DNA of 64,000 bases from CAWCJL01 sp963795775 (lineage in GTDB: Bacteria > Acidobacteriota > Terriglobia > Terriglobales > Acidobacteriaceae): the NCBI GenBank assembly GCA_963795775.1, contig CAWCJL010000008.1:372001-436000 (forward strand), given 5' to 3'. Numbering within the stretch: position 1 is the first letter of the stretch; every line of letters starts with the position of its first letter. Under the pieces are notes generated by a model. The model was not told where the DNA came from, searched no databases, and saw nothing but the letters and a program-made list of their open reading frames with translations. A program made the position numbers and the translations under genes. This document shows, in pieces, positions 21,314 to 33,395 of the stretch.

Positions 21314-22018
21314 TCAGGCCGTCACCAGCGAACCGACTTTCTCTCCGCTGGCCACACGCAGGATGTTGCCGGGCCGGTTCATGTTGAAGATGATCATCGG
21401 CAGGTTGTTGTCTTTGCACAGACTCACCGCCGTCATGTCCATCACCTTCAGCCCCAGCCGCAGGATCTCGTAATACGTGATCTCGTCGAACTTGATCGCA
21501 TCCTTCATCAGGACCGGATCGGCGTCGTAGATACCATCGACCTTGGTCGCCTTCATCAGCACGTCGGCCTTGATCTCCATAGCGCGGAGTGACGCGGCGG
21601 TATCGGTGGAAAAATACGGATTTCCCGTTCCCGCGGCGAAGATCACGACCCGCCCCTTCTCGAGGTGCCGGATCGCCCGGCGCCGGATGTACGGTTCCGC
21701 CACCTGGTTCATCTCGATGGCGGACATGACCCGGCTATGGACGCCGTTCTTCTCCAGAGCATCCTGAAAGGCGAGCGAATTGATGACGGTACCCAGCATG
21801 CCCATGTGGTCCGCAGAGACACGGTCCATGTGCTTTGCCTGCTCGGCGACGCCGCGGAAGAAGTTCCCGCCGCCCACCACGATGGCCACTTCGATTCCCA
21901 TTTCGCGCACCTGGGCAATCTCGGCGCTGATCTGATGAACCGTGTCCACATCGACCCCAAAGCCGCGACCGGCCGCGAGGGCCTCCCCGGAAAGCTTGAG
22001 CAGGATGCGCTTGTACAT
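21314..22018 (-). CDS. pyrH: UMP kinase PyrH
   Basis: PyrH phosphorylates UMP to UDP and belongs to the amino-acid-kinase fold. The 234-residue length is typical. Motifs include the N-terminal KRILLKLSGEAL, VVGGGNFFRG, GTGNPYFSTDTAA and the C-terminal IFNMNRPGNILRV. The ATG at 22018 is clear. In many bacteria pyrH lies beside tsf and frr; here it is followed by an acyltransferase gene and diverges from the hut operon. Confidence 0.97.
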   Translation of the reverse strand: MYKRILLKLSGEALAAGRGFGVDVDTVHQISAEIAQVREMGIEVAIVVGGGNFFRGVAEQAKHMDRVSADHMGMLGTVINSLAFQDALEKNGVHSRVMSAIEMNQVAEPYIRRRAIRHLEKGRVVIFAAGTGNPYFSTDTAASLRAMEIKADVLMKATKVDGIYDADPVLMKDAIKFDEITYYEILRLGLKVMDMTAVSLCKDNNLPMIIFNMNRPGNILRVASGEKVGSLVTA

Positions 22019-22174
22019 GCTAGAGCGAGTATCGCATAACAGGCTCTGCGCAATAGCATCTGGGTTGGCTCGACCAGTACCGGGCGTGTGTAACTTTCGG
22101 CTATGATCGACAGTCCGTTTATCCGGGCGCTCCAGGCATCGCCGTCACCCCGCGCCGGAGCCGGAGGAAGCACC

Positions 22175-23893
<1,719 letters not shown>

Positions 23894-23985
23894 GCCAACT
23901 CTACGAGGACCGTGACTGGCCGCGGGCCCGCGCATGGCTGGCGGGGGAAGGGTCTGCCACATCATCCGCTGCACGCAGGCTCTGT

Positions 23986-24870
23986 GTGCTGGGCGTGCCC
24001 GTCACGCGCGGTTCCATTACGCCCAGCCGGTGCGATCTGGCACCGCAGGCGATGCGCGATGCACTCCTGCGCTACAGCACCTTCGATGTTCTGCACCGCC
24101 GTGACGTTCGTGACCTCCGCGTCGAAGACGCCGGCGATCTGCACATCGCCACTGCTTCCCCGGAAGAGGCCTTCGCTCCCATCCACAGCGCCGTCAAGTC
24201 CGCGCTGCGCGGCGCGGATGCACTGGTGCTGCTGGGCGGCGATAACGCGCTGACCTACCCGGCCTGCATGGCCGTCGAAGACGATATGCGCGAGTGCGCC
24301 CTGCTCACATTTGACGCTCACCTGGATCTGCGTCACCTCGATAACGGCCTGCTCAACGGCAACCCGGTGCGCTCCCTCCTGCGCGACGGGCTTCCCGGAG
24401 AAAACATCATCCAGATCGGCATCCAGTCGTTCGCCAACTCCGCTGCTTACTTCGAGGTCGCGGCAAATGCCGGCATCACTGTGATCCCTGTCGAACAGGT
24501 TGCGGTTGAAGGCATCGAAGCGGTCACGGAGCGTGCTCTGCAAATGCTCGGGGCACGGGCGAAGTCCATCTATGTGGACCTCGATCTTGATGTCCAGGAC
24601 CGCTCCTTCGCCCCGGCCACGGCCGGCGCACGACCAGGCGGACTCACCCCGCTCGACATCCGTCGCGCGGCCTATCTCTGCGGACTCGATGCCCGCGTGC
24701 GCGTGATGGATATTGTCGAGCTCGACCCCGAGCGCGATATCAACGGCATTACGGCGCTTTCCGGCGCTGCCTGCCTGCTGAGCTTCGCCTCCGGCTTGCT
24801 TGGCCGGCCGGCGAATACCTCCAATGGAGCGCGGCCCGAGCACGCCGCCGGAGCACAGCCCGATGTCTAG
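23986..24870 (+). CDS. hutG: Formimidoylglutamase-type arginase-family hydrolase (HutG)
   Basis: An arginase/ureohydrolase-fold enzyme that, from its place between hutU and hutI, should hydrolyse N-formimino-L-glutamate to glutamate and formamide. Binuclear manganese motifs are GGDNALTYP (Asn where His is usual), FDAHLDLR and VDLDLDVQD. The start is uncertain. The first normal start codon is GTG at 23986, but the frame is open upstream and carries coding-like sequence from a CTG at 23890 that overlaps the hutU stop, so about 32 further residues may belong to it. The 3' end overlaps the hutI start. Confidence 0.85.
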   Translation: MLGVPVTRGSITPSRCDLAPQAMRDALLRYSTFDVLHRRDVRDLRVEDAGDLHIATASPEEAFAPIHSAVKSALRGADALVLLGGDNALTYPACMAVEDDMRECALLTFDAHLDLRHLDNGLLNGNPVRSLLRDGLPGENIIQIGIQSFANSAAYFEVAANAGITVIPVEQVAVEGIEAVTERALQMLGARAKSIYVDLDLDVQDRSFAPATAGARPGGLTPLDIRRAAYLCGLDARVRVMDIVELDPERDINGITALSGAACLLSFASGLLGRPANTSNGARPEHAAGAQPDV

Positions 24871-26136
24871 CCCAGCGTCTTCCCCCAATCCGTCCGGCAC
24901 ATACCTCGTCGTCAATGCTTCGCAGATGGTGACCTGTGCCGGGCCAGCCCGCCCGCGCACTGGCCCGGAGCTGCGCGAACTCGGCATCATTCCCGACGGC
25001 GCCATGCTGGTGCGCAACGGCGTGATCGCAGCTGTGGGCACCCGCGAGGAAATCGCACGTCTTCATCCCGCGGACCTGCCGGCCATCGACGCGGGGGGCC
25101 GCGTGGTCATGCCCGGCTTTGTGGATGCACACACACACCTGATCTTCGCCGGCAACCGCGCTGATGAATTCGAGCAACGCTGCGCCGGTGCGACGTACCA
25201 GGAGATCGCCGCCGCAGGTGGCGGCATCCGCAGCACCGTCCGCAAGACCAGGGCCGCCGACGATCAGGATCTGCAACGGGCTGGCATGCGGTATGCCACA
25301 TGGTTTCTGCGCGGCGGCACCACCACGGTAGAGGCCAAGTCCGGCTATGGGCTCAGCCTGGAGCACGAACTCAAGATTCTGCAAGCGATCCGGGCCGTGG
25401 AAACCCACTCCCCCCTGCGCTGCGTGCCCACGTTTCTGGGCGCACACGATACGCCGCAAGAGTACGCCGGCCGGAGCGAAGAATACGCCGAGTACGTGAT
25501 TCACGAAATGCTTCCGGCGGTCTCGGCGAGCGGGCTGGCGCGGTTCTGCGATGTGTTCTGCGAGCCTATGGCCTTCCCCGTCCCCATTGCACGACGCATC
25601 CTCGTGGCTGCGCGTGAACACGGGCTCGGCCTTCGTCTCCATGCCGACCAGTTTGAGTGCTCGGGCGCGGCGCTGCTCGCGGCGGAGCTGCACACCGCGA
25701 CCGCTGACCACCTGGAGCACGTAGACCCCGCCGGCATCCGCGCCCTGGCCGCGTCCGGCGTGCAGCCGGTGCTGCTGCCGGGCTCGGTATACGCCATCGG
25801 CTCAGCCCGGTACGCGCCCGCACGCGCCATGATCCACGCCGGGCTCGCGGTGGTGCTGGCAACGGACTTCAACCCCGGCTCTTCTCCCACGACTTCCATG
25901 TCGATGGTGCTTTCACTTGCCTGCACACAGATGAAGATGACGCCGGCAGAAAGCATTCTCGCCAGCACCGTGAACGCGGCGTACAGCCTCGGGCTCGGCA
26001 GCTCCATCGGTTCGCTCGAACCCGGCAAGGTCGCCGACTTCGTCGTGCAGGATGCGGAGGACTATCGCGAGATCCCCTACTTCTTCGGCGGACAGATCCC
26101 CGCCTGGTTTTCGCGCGCGGCGTGCGGGTGCATTGA
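24863..26136 (+). CDS. hutI: Imidazolonepropionase HutI, frameshifted at the 3' end
   Basis: HutI opens the imidazolone ring to give N-formimino-L-glutamate. It is an amidohydrolase-fold enzyme: FVDAHTHLIFAG carries the first two metal histidines, and HADQFECSGAALLA and VLATDFNPGSSPT further ligands and substrate residues. The frame as read runs to 26227 and loses similarity after YREIPYFFGG. One missing base near 26088-26092 would give FGGTDPRLVFARGVRVH and a stop at 26134-26136, matching the family C-terminus. Restored length is 424 residues. The ATG at 24863 overlaps the end of hutG, showing operon coupling. Confidence 0.92.
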
Positions 26137-26298
26137 TTTCCGCTTCTCTGCCCCGTGCCATCGCATAGAGTGGCGATATGCTCTCCGCCACGGGCGCGCG
26201 TACGCTCACCGACCAGCGCCAAAATAGCCGACTCTGACACTGGCGCCGATGCGGCCGAAGGCAGCCCGCCGCCCCGCATCCTGCTACCCTGAAGTTTC

Positions 26299-29035
26299 AT
26301 GCCACACGAACTGCCGAAAGCCTACGACCCGACCGCCATTGAAGACCGCTGGGCCGACTACTGGGTCCGCGAACAGCTCTTTCACGTGCCCACGCCCACC
26401 GAGGGCGACAGCCCCCAGCCAACCTTCACGCTGCTGCTGCCGCCGCCCAACGTCACTGGGCGCCTGCATATGGGCCACATGCTCAACCAGACGGAGATGG
26501 ACATCCTCATCCGCTGGCACCGCATGCGCGGCGACCGCACGCTCTGGGTGCCCGGCACGGACCATGCCGGCATCGCTACGCAAATGATGGTGGAGCGCCA
26601 GCTTGCGGAAGAGAAGACCACCCGGCAGCAGCTTGGCCGCCCTGCTTTCCTCGAGCGCGTGTGGCGCTGGAAGGAGCAGTACGGCGGCGCGATTCTCGAT
26701 CAGATGAAGCGTCTCGGCGCTTCAGTGGACTGGTCGCGCGAGTACTTCACCATGGACGAAGGTCTGTCCGTCGCGGTGCGCGAAGCCTTTGTCCGCCTGT
26801 ACGAGCAGGGCCTCATCTATCGCGGAGCCTACATCGTGAACTGGTGCCCGCGCTGCCAGACCGCCATCTCCGACCTCGAAGTCGTGCACGAGGAGCAGGC
26901 CGGCAAACTGTACGAGATCCGCTATCCGGCGGCGGACGGCTCTGGCTCCCTCGTGATTGCAACCACGCGCCCCGAGACCATGCTGGGCGATGTGGCCGTG
27001 GCCGTGCATCCGGAAGACGAGCGCTACACCGCCCTGCATGGCAAAGACACTGCGCCTCCCGCTGCTGGATCGCGAGATCCCGGTTGTCACGGATGACTGG
27101 GTGAGCCGCGACTTCGGCACCGGCGCCGTCAAGATCACCCCCGCGCATGACCCCAACGACTTCGCGCTCGGCGAGAGGCATCATCTTCCTTCCATCAACG
27201 TAATGGACGAGACGGCGCGCATCAACGAGAACGGTGGCCCGTATGCCGGCCTCGACCGCTATGAGGCCCGCAAGCGCATCCTCGCCGATCTTGAAGCGCA
27301 CGGTCTGCTCGTTGGCACGCGCGATCACACCCTGAGCATCGGCAAGTGCGACCGCTGCAAGACGGTCGTTGAGCCGCGCCTGTCCAAGCAGTGGTTCGTC
27401 AAAATCCAGCCGCTCGCCGACAAAGCGATCGAAGCGGTGGAGAAGGGCTACATTACTTTTACGCCCGAGCAGTACCGCAAATCCTACGACGAGTGGATGC
27501 GCAACATCCACAACTGGTGCATCTCACGCCAGCTCTGGTGGGGCCACCGCATTCCCGCATGGCACTGCGGCCATTGCGGACAGATCACGGTTGCGCGTGA
27601 AACACCGGAGCGCTGCGTGCATTGCGGCTCTGCGCGGCTCACGCAGGAAACCGATGTGCTGGACACGTGGTTCTCCTCCGGGCTGCTGCCCATGTCGGTC
27701 TTCGGATGGCCCAAGCAAACGCCGGATCTCGCGGCGTTCTATCCCACGCAGTTGCTCGTCACTGGCTTCGACATCCTGTTCTTCTGGGTGGCGCGCATGA
27801 TCATGCTGGGCTGCTGGTTCATGCTGGAACTGCCGATGCCGGACGGCTCTGCGCGCACACTCGAAAATGCCGTGCCCTTTCAGCAGGTTTACATTCACGC
27901 GCTGGTGCGCGATGCCGATCGTCAGAAGATGTCAAAGACCAAGGGCAATGTCATCGATCCGATCGAGGTGGTGCGGAAATACGGCACCGACGCTGTGCGC
28001 TTTACGCTGGCGTCCATGGCCTCGCCGGGTACGGACATCGCTTTCAGCGAGGCCCGCACGGAAGGCTACCGGGCTTTTGCCAACAAGATCTGGAACGCCG
28101 CCCGTTTCGTCTTCATGCAGGTGGAGCGTGCAAAGGAAGCGGGGATCGTGATAGACCTTACATCCCTTTCGACAGGACCGCAGGCCGATGCGGCAGCACC
28201 GCTCGAAGACCGCTGGATCGTCTCTCGCTTTCACCAGGTCGCGTCCGATACGAACGCAGCCCTCGCCGCGTATCGGTTTGATGAAGCCGCGCGGCTTGTC
28301 TATGACTTCTTCTGGGGTGACTTCTGCGACTGGTATCTCGAAGCGGTGAAGCTGCGGCTCGAATTCGATGACAAGCACGGTTCATCGCAGGCGCGCCTGG
28401 CGCTTACCGTTCTGCTCAGCACCTTTGACGCGGCACTGCGCCTTCTTTCCCCGTTTATGCCCTTCCTCACGGAAGAGGTCTGGCACGCGCTTTACGACAA
28501 TCGGCCGCCTGCCCGCTCCATCGCACTCACTCCTTTCCCACAGGATGGCCGCGCCGACTCCATTGCGGAAGCTGAATTTGGCGTGCTGCGGAGCTTCATC
28601 GTGAACGTACGTGCCGCCCGCAAAGAGAAGGGCGTCGAAGAAAAGGCCTCCGTTCCTGTTCAAGTGCGCACGGACGCCGAGACACGCACCGTTCTGGAGC
28701 AGAACGCCGAACTGGTCCAGCGACTGGGGAAGGCGGCTGCACTGTCATTTGTGGATCAGTTCACAGAAGGCGCTGGCGTCCGCTCCACCCCCGCGTTCGA
28801 CCTTGCCATCCTCTACGAGAAGCCGATTGACCCGGCTATCGAACGGGAGCGGCTCGTGAAGGAACTTGCCCGCCTGGAGAAGGAAAAAGCGAATGGCGAC
28901 AGGCAGCTTAGCAATGAAGCTTTCCTGGCGAAGGCGCCGGCGCAGGTTGTGGAGGGCTTGCGCAAACGTAACAGCGAGCTTGCCGTGCTAGTCCCCAAGA
29001 CGCGCGCCGCGCTCGACGCGCTTAACCCTGCCTAG
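26299..29035 (+). CDS. valS: Valyl-tRNA synthetase, frameshifted
   Basis: ValS charges tRNA-Val and edits threonine. The class I signatures are HMGH in NVTGRLHMGHMLNQ and KMSKTKGN. The editing domain, the anticodon-binding domain and a C-terminal coiled coil (ERERLVKELARLEKEKANG) are all present. The frame breaks near 27043-27045: one extra A in AAA separates TALHGK from TLRLPLLDREIP. Removing it gives a continuous 911-residue protein of normal size. As this is an essential enzyme, a sequencing error is the likely cause. The ribosome-binding site before the ATG at 26299 is weak. Confidence 0.95.
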
Positions 29036-29124
29036 AACCCAACCGCAGCACCGGTGCCCTCATGAGAGCGGCCGGGATCCCAGGCGATAGAAGGCCGTGA
29101 TCCTCATTGGCACTTCACATAAGA

Positions 29125-29150
29125 AGAAGGGGGCCCGCGGGCTCCCTTCT
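29125..29150. terminator. Hairpin between convergent valS and ferritin-like gene
   Basis: AGAAGGGGGCC and GGCTCCCTTCT pair with one G-T wobble around a small CGCG loop. It sits in the 135-base gap between the valS stop (+) and the ferritin-like gene stop (-). It can serve both directions; the minus-strand side is followed by TTCTTATG, a weak T-rich tail. Confidence 0.65.
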
Positions 29151-29170
29151 CTCGTTCGTAACAGCTTCAG

Positions 29171-30046
29171 CTACTTTGGCGGAATGGTTCCCGTCGTCGG
29201 CAGTCCCAGGCTCTTCGCGCCACGCAGGGCCAGATCGAGCCGGTGCGGATATAGACCCTTGCCGGGGCTCAGGAACGGAGTGAGCGCGGCCACGGCAGAG
29301 TTCTTGCCGTTGTACACGCTCGTGATCCCGTCGGTCTGCTCATAGTTCAACTGGTTGGCTGGAATGAGCGTGGGGCTGATGGCACGTCCCAGCGCGCGGT
29401 GCTCCGCTTCCACGCCCAGAATCGACGCAGCGATCTTTCCGAAGTAAGCGAAGTCGGAAGGCTGGTAGCGCACTCCGTCTAGCGTGACTGCATGACCAAT
29501 CGCGGCCAGCAACCCAAACTCCTGAATGGCGGCCAGATAGGCCCCAATGAATGCGTTCTCCAGCGCAGAAAGCAGGCCGATGAAGGGATCCAGTTCCTCA
29601 AACACATTCGACGGAAAATAGAACACCTGGTAAGGGTCGGCCGCGGCGCTCTTGATGCTCAGCAGCGTGCGGAACAGGTTGGCGTGCTGAATCTCTTCCA
29701 TGATGGCCGCGCGCAGATAGCCTACGTTCGAGGCAGAACCGCTCGAGCTGATGTGCGTGGCAGACCCGCCCGGACCGGCCAGGTTCACATCCTGGATGAC
29801 CTTGCTCACCAGGCCGTTGTAATAGAAAACCGTTGCCAGGTCTTCTGCCACCAGCGCTGCCGTAAAGATCTCCTTCGGCGTGTCAGGAGAAGCGCCTGTT
29901 CCTGCATTGGACGCACTCTGACCGAACGCCAGCGACGGCATCACGCCGATTGCCGCAGCGGCTGCGGTGGCGCCGCCCACATTCCTCAGAAATGACCGCC
30001 GATTGATCGCCGATTCCACACCTTGAGATAGTTTTGCTTCCTTCAT
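29171..30046 (-). CDS. Tat-exported ferritin-like domain protein
   Basis: A 291-residue protein with a twin-arginine signal (RRSFLRNVGG at about 16-25, then an alanine-rich hydrophobic stretch ending near AFGQ). The mature part matches the ferritin-like PF13668-type four-helix fold: TAALVAEDLATVFYY, EEIQHANLFRTLL and AEHRALGR place glutamate and histidine residues at expected helix positions. Whether it binds a metal is not known. RBS AGGTCGAGG precedes the ATG. A second protein of this kind lies at 33938-34795; the two may be paralogues. Confidence 0.83.
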   Translation of the reverse strand: MKEAKLSQGVESAINRRSFLRNVGGATAAAAAIGVMPSLAFGQSASNAGTGASPDTPKEIFTAALVAEDLATVFYYNGLVSKVIQDVNLAGPGGSATHISSSGSASNVGYLRAAIMEEIQHANLFRTLLSIKSAAADPYQVFYFPSNVFEELDPFIGLLSALENAFIGAYLAAIQEFGLLAAIGHAVTLDGVRYQPSDFAYFGKIAASILGVEAEHRALGRAISPTLIPANQLNYEQTDGITSVYNGKNSAVAALTPFLSPGKGLYPHRLDLALRGAKSLGLPTTGTIPPK

Positions 30047-30247
30047 CCTCGACCTGCCTCTCTGGCCTCAAGCCATCCGCACGAGCGCGCGTGTGTGCAG
30101 GTGCACAGCATCGTGCCACTTGTGCGTGTATTGCGTTGCTGCGGCCTATGGAAGTTGGGGGCTTCCACCAGAGGAACGAGGGCAATCCCACTTTGGATGT
30201 AGAAATCGTCCGATTTTTTGGACACGAGTCTGTCGCGAACCGGTTCG

Positions 30248-31207
30248 CTAGACCCACCAGGCTTTGCCGGGCTGCTCGCGCAGGACCAGCGCATTCAGGA
30301 ACTCGGCGGCCTTGGTCAGGCCCTCTTCCGGAGATAGCAGGCTATCTTCATGCTCGATGGACAGAACGCCGTCATAGCCAAACATCCGTAGCGTGGAGAC
30401 AAACTCCTTCCACCACTCCGCGCTGTGTCCGTAGCCGCAGGTGCGAAAAATCCATCCGCGGTTGCGCTCGTCAGTATACGGCTTGGTATCCAGAACGCCG
30501 GTACGCGGCAGGTTCGCCGGATACATCTGCGTGTCTTTGGCGTGCACGTGGAAGATCGTGTCGCCGAGAATGCGAATGGCCGCGATGGGATCGATACCCT
30601 GCCAGAACATATGGCTGGGATCGTAGTTGCACCCCACACTCGGCCCGGCGATCGAACGCAGGCGGAGCATCGTTTCCGGGCTGTAAACGACGAAGCCCGG
30701 GTGCATCTCGATGGCGATCCTTACGCCGTGATCGGCCGCGAACTTCCCGTGCTCGATCCAATACGGTGCGACCACCTCGTTCCATTGCCATTGAAGAACG
30801 TCGAGGTAGTCCGGGGGCCACGGGCAGGTAATCCAGTTGGGCGCTTTGGCCCCGGGAGCATCGCCGGGGCAGCCCGAGAAATCCACAACGGTGGGCACGC
30901 CGAGCTTCTCCGCCAACCGGATGGTTTTACGGCTAGTTTCGCGTGCCTGCTCCGCACGCGCCGGATCCGGATGAAGTGCATTGCCATGGCAACTCAGCGC
31001 GCTAATGGAGGCTCCGTGATCCGCAAGCTTACTCTGGAACTCCTTGAGGCCGGCCGCATCGTCGAGCATCTTCAGTTTGCAATGAGCATCCCCGGGATAG
31101 TTCCCCGTGCCCAGCTCCACGGTGTGAATGCCGAGCGTTGTCAGCGTGTCGAGCACGCTTTCGAGCGGAAGCTGCGACAACAGCGGTGTGAATACCCCAA
31201 CCTTCAT
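30248..31207 (-). CDS. Sugar phosphate isomerase/epimerase-like TIM-barrel protein
   Basis: A 319-residue AP-endonuclease-2/xylose-isomerase-like TIM barrel. Metal-site residues are suggested by CHGNALHPD, EMHPGFV, NYDPSHMFW, HVHAKD and SIEHED. The substrate is unknown; proteins of this kind act on inositols, keto-sugars or sugar lactones. The ATG at 31207 is preceded by AAGGAG, so a longer start at 31273 is rejected. It is followed on the same strand by nothing closer than 200 bases and is preceded by an SDR gene 41 bases upstream, so these two could be one transcript. Confidence 0.83.
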   Translation of the reverse strand: MKVGVFTPLLSQLPLESVLDTLTTLGIHTVELGTGNYPGDAHCKLKMLDDAAGLKEFQSKLADHGASISALSCHGNALHPDPARAEQARETSRKTIRLAEKLGVPTVVDFSGCPGDAPGAKAPNWITCPWPPDYLDVLQWQWNEVVAPYWIEHGKFAADHGVRIAIEMHPGFVVYSPETMLRLRSIAGPSVGCNYDPSHMFWQGIDPIAAIRILGDTIFHVHAKDTQMYPANLPRTGVLDTKPYTDERNRGWIFRTCGYGHSAEWWKEFVSTLRMFGYDGVLSIEHEDSLLSPEEGLTKAAEFLNALVLREQPGKAWWV

Positions 31208-31247
31208 GACGGCTCCTTCGTTGCTCGATGGAATGTTCCAATGTAGT

Positions 31248-32036
31248 TCAGCGAGCTGTCCAGCCGCCGTCAATCAGCAGCGTGTGCCCGGTGATGAGCG
31301 AGGCCGCCGGGGAGGCGAGAAAGACGACTGCACCTGCTACCTCAATGGGTTCGCCGATACGGTGCAGACCGGCGATGCGCTCGACCACATCGGCGCGAAA
31401 TTCCGCATCGGCCAGCGCGGGTTCTGTCCCCTGCGTATGAATAAATGTGGGCGCCACCGCGTTGACGTTGATGTTGTATTTGCCCCATTCCACCGCCAGG
31501 CACTTGGTTAGGTGCGCGATTCCCGCCTTGGTCATGCAGTACACGGATTCGGTGGGCAAAGCCGCAAAGCCGGCCTGGGAACTCATATTGATGATGCGCC
31601 CGCTCCGCTGCTCAATCATGATCCGGCCCGCTGCCTGGCTGGCGAAGAAGGTGCCTTTGAGATTGATCGCAACGGTGCGATCGAAATCTTCCTCGCGCAC
31701 GTTTTCGGCAAGATTCACCGGCGCAACACCGGCGTTGTTCACCAGGATATCCAGCCGGCCGAAGTGCTCGGCAGCACGCGCGATTGCCTGCTGCACCTGG
31801 CGCACATCGCTCATGTCCATCTGGAGAGGGAGCGCGCGGCGGCCGCGGGCTGTGATCTCCGCTGCCACGCCACTGTCGCGTTCGACCGCGCGCAGGCCCA
31901 GTGCCACATCCGCTCCTGCCTCCGCCAGGGCCAGGGCGATCGCACGGCCCAACCCGCGCGCGGCTCCGGTCACCAGTGCGACCTGGCCTTCAAGATCAAA
32001 CCTCGGCAAAGCGTTCATGCTCCTCCACGGGCCCAT
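31248..32036 (-). CDS. Short-chain dehydrogenase/reductase (SDR)
   Basis: A classical NAD(P)-dependent SDR of about 256-262 residues. It has the cofactor loop VTGAARGLGRAIA, the NNAG motif (DILVNNAGVAP), the serine region INMSSQAG and the active-site YCMTK. The C-terminus ends with the family phrase LLIDGGWT. The start is either 32036 or an ATG at 32018 (MNALPRFDLEGQ); the second fits the family better but GGAGG is unusually close to it. The neighbouring TIM-barrel and aldo/keto reductase genes suggest carbohydrate oxidation, with no substrate evident. Confidence 0.88.
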   Translation of the reverse strand: MGPWRSMNALPRFDLEGQVALVTGAARGLGRAIALALAEAGADVALGLRAVERDSGVAAEITARGRRALPLQMDMSDVRQVQQAIARAAEHFGRLDILVNNAGVAPVNLAENVREEDFDRTVAINLKGTFFASQAAGRIMIEQRSGRIINMSSQAGFAALPTESVYCMTKAGIAHLTKCLAVEWGKYNINVNAVAPTFIHTQGTEPALADAEFRADVVERIAGLHRIGEPIEVAGAVVFLASPAASLITGHTLLIDGGWTAR

Positions 32037-32108
32037 GCTGCCTATTGCACATTAAAGGTAAGGAACGACCGCAGCCCTGGGCTTCGCGTTCTGTGCGGCC
32101 GTACATGA

Positions 32109-32135
32109 AAGGCTGGCGCAGGTTGCTCCAGCCTT
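32109..32135 (-). terminator. Hairpin downstream of the Tat aldo/keto reductase gene
   Basis: AAGGCTGG (32109-32116) pairs perfectly with CCAGCCTT (32128-32135) around an 11-base loop. It follows the reductase stop by 16 bases on the minus strand and is followed by TTTCATG. The T-tract is short, so efficiency may be low. Confidence 0.5.
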
Positions 32136-32150
32136 GGTTGTACGCAGTGT

Positions 32151-33239
32151 TCAGGAGTTCGCCCGGTCGAAGTTCTTGAAAAAGAGTGCCTGCTTCGCGA
32201 TGGGCTCGGTGCGCGCCGTGAGTGCGGCAAGCTGCTGGTTGCTCATCGGCGTGAAGTCCTTGGCAAGCTGCACATTTTCTTCCAATTGCGCGATCGAGTC
32301 GCAGCCGATGATTATGGTGCTGACCGGCTGGGAAAGCGTGTAGTACATGGCCTCGCGCATGTTGAGCGTGCCAGGCTTGGTGGAAATGACCGCTTTCCCT
32401 TCCCACGAATGCTTCTGCTTCTCCAGGTCCGGCGGCGTCCAGGAGGCCAGGATGCGTCCGCGTGCCGGCACCTTCATGCCGATGATGCCCATACGCTTTT
32501 CCACGGCCAGCGGCAGCAATTGCTCACTGAAGCTATGTTCGTGATTATCCGCAGCATTCAGCGCCATCAGGATAGTGTCAAAGGGGTAGCGATGAATGCC
32601 CTCCATCAGCGCGTCCGGACGATGATGACCGGTGAGGCCGAGATAGCGAACCATGCCCTGCTCCTTGGCTTGCAGCAGCGCTTCCATCGCGCCGCCCTTG
32701 GCAAAGCACTGGTCCAGGTCCTCAATGGTGCCGATATCATGCAGTTGCCATAAATCGACGTGGTCCGTCTGCAGCAACTGGAGCGACTTCTCGATCATGC
32801 GCATGGAGCCGTCGCGGGTGCGCTCCTTGGTCTTGGTCGCGAGAAAGGTCTGCGCCCTCCGCGTCTTCATGACCTTGCCGTAATACTGCTCGCTCCAGCG
32901 GTCCGGACCGCCGTAGATGGACGAGGTGTCGCAGTAATTCACGCCCAGGTCCAGCGCGCGCTCGATGATCGGCACAGCCACGTCGAAGTTGTTGGGCTTT
33001 TCAAGGGCTGCCTGCCCACCGAGGCTGAAGATGCCGACCTTGTAGCCGGTACGCCCCAGGTTGCGCGTAGGCATGCTGGGGGTGGCGGAAGGAGATGTAG
33101 CAGGCGCTGCAGACGCCTCCGCCGCCGGGGCGGCTGTTCGTGCGAGCAGCCCCGCTGTGATCACGCCACCTGCCTTTAGAAATGCCCGCCGTCCCGGCTG
33201 GAGATTTCCTGAATTGCTGCTGCTCTCGTCTTTGCTCAT
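32151..33239 (-). CDS. Tat-exported aldo/keto reductase
   Basis: A 362-residue aldo/keto reductase with a twin-arginine signal (RRAFLKAGGVITAG at about 17-30) and an alanine/serine/proline-rich linker before the barrel. Catalytic residues appear as YCDTSSIYGG (Asp, Tyr), FLATKTKER (Lys) and WQLHDIG (His). Export of an NAD(P)-type reductase is unusual: it would have to carry its cofactor through Tat already bound, or the signal may mainly tether it. A GGAGAAGG site precedes the ATG. Substrate unknown. Confidence 0.87.
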   Translation of the reverse strand: MSKDESSSNSGNLQPGRRAFLKAGGVITAGLLARTAAPAAEASAAPATSPSATPSMPTRNLGRTGYKVGIFSLGGQAALEKPNNFDVAVPIIERALDLGVNYCDTSSIYGGPDRWSEQYYGKVMKTRRAQTFLATKTKERTRDGSMRMIEKSLQLLQTDHVDLWQLHDIGTIEDLDQCFAKGGAMEALLQAKEQGMVRYLGLTGHHRPDALMEGIHRYPFDTILMALNAADNHEHSFSEQLLPLAVEKRMGIIGMKVPARGRILASWTPPDLEKQKHSWEGKAVISTKPGTLNMREAMYYTLSQPVSTIIIGCDSIAQLEENVQLAKDFTPMSNQQLAALTARTEPIAKQALFFKNFDRANS

Positions 33240-33395
33240 GGCCGCCTTCTCCGGGGTCCACCCATGGACCCAGTCGTGATGCGGCCATTGTAAGACCAGA
33301 GCGCCGCATCAGGCTCGCGCCGGGATAGACAACGCACCCGCCAGGCCAGCGGAGGGTCTCCCCTTCGCTGGCTGTAACTTCACGGAGGCCTGTAC

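Noticed and set aside
33345..33372. Terminator after the BON/LysM gene
   Set aside because: GCCAGCG/CGCTGGC does form a stem, but no T-tract follows on the minus strand, so it is not called.
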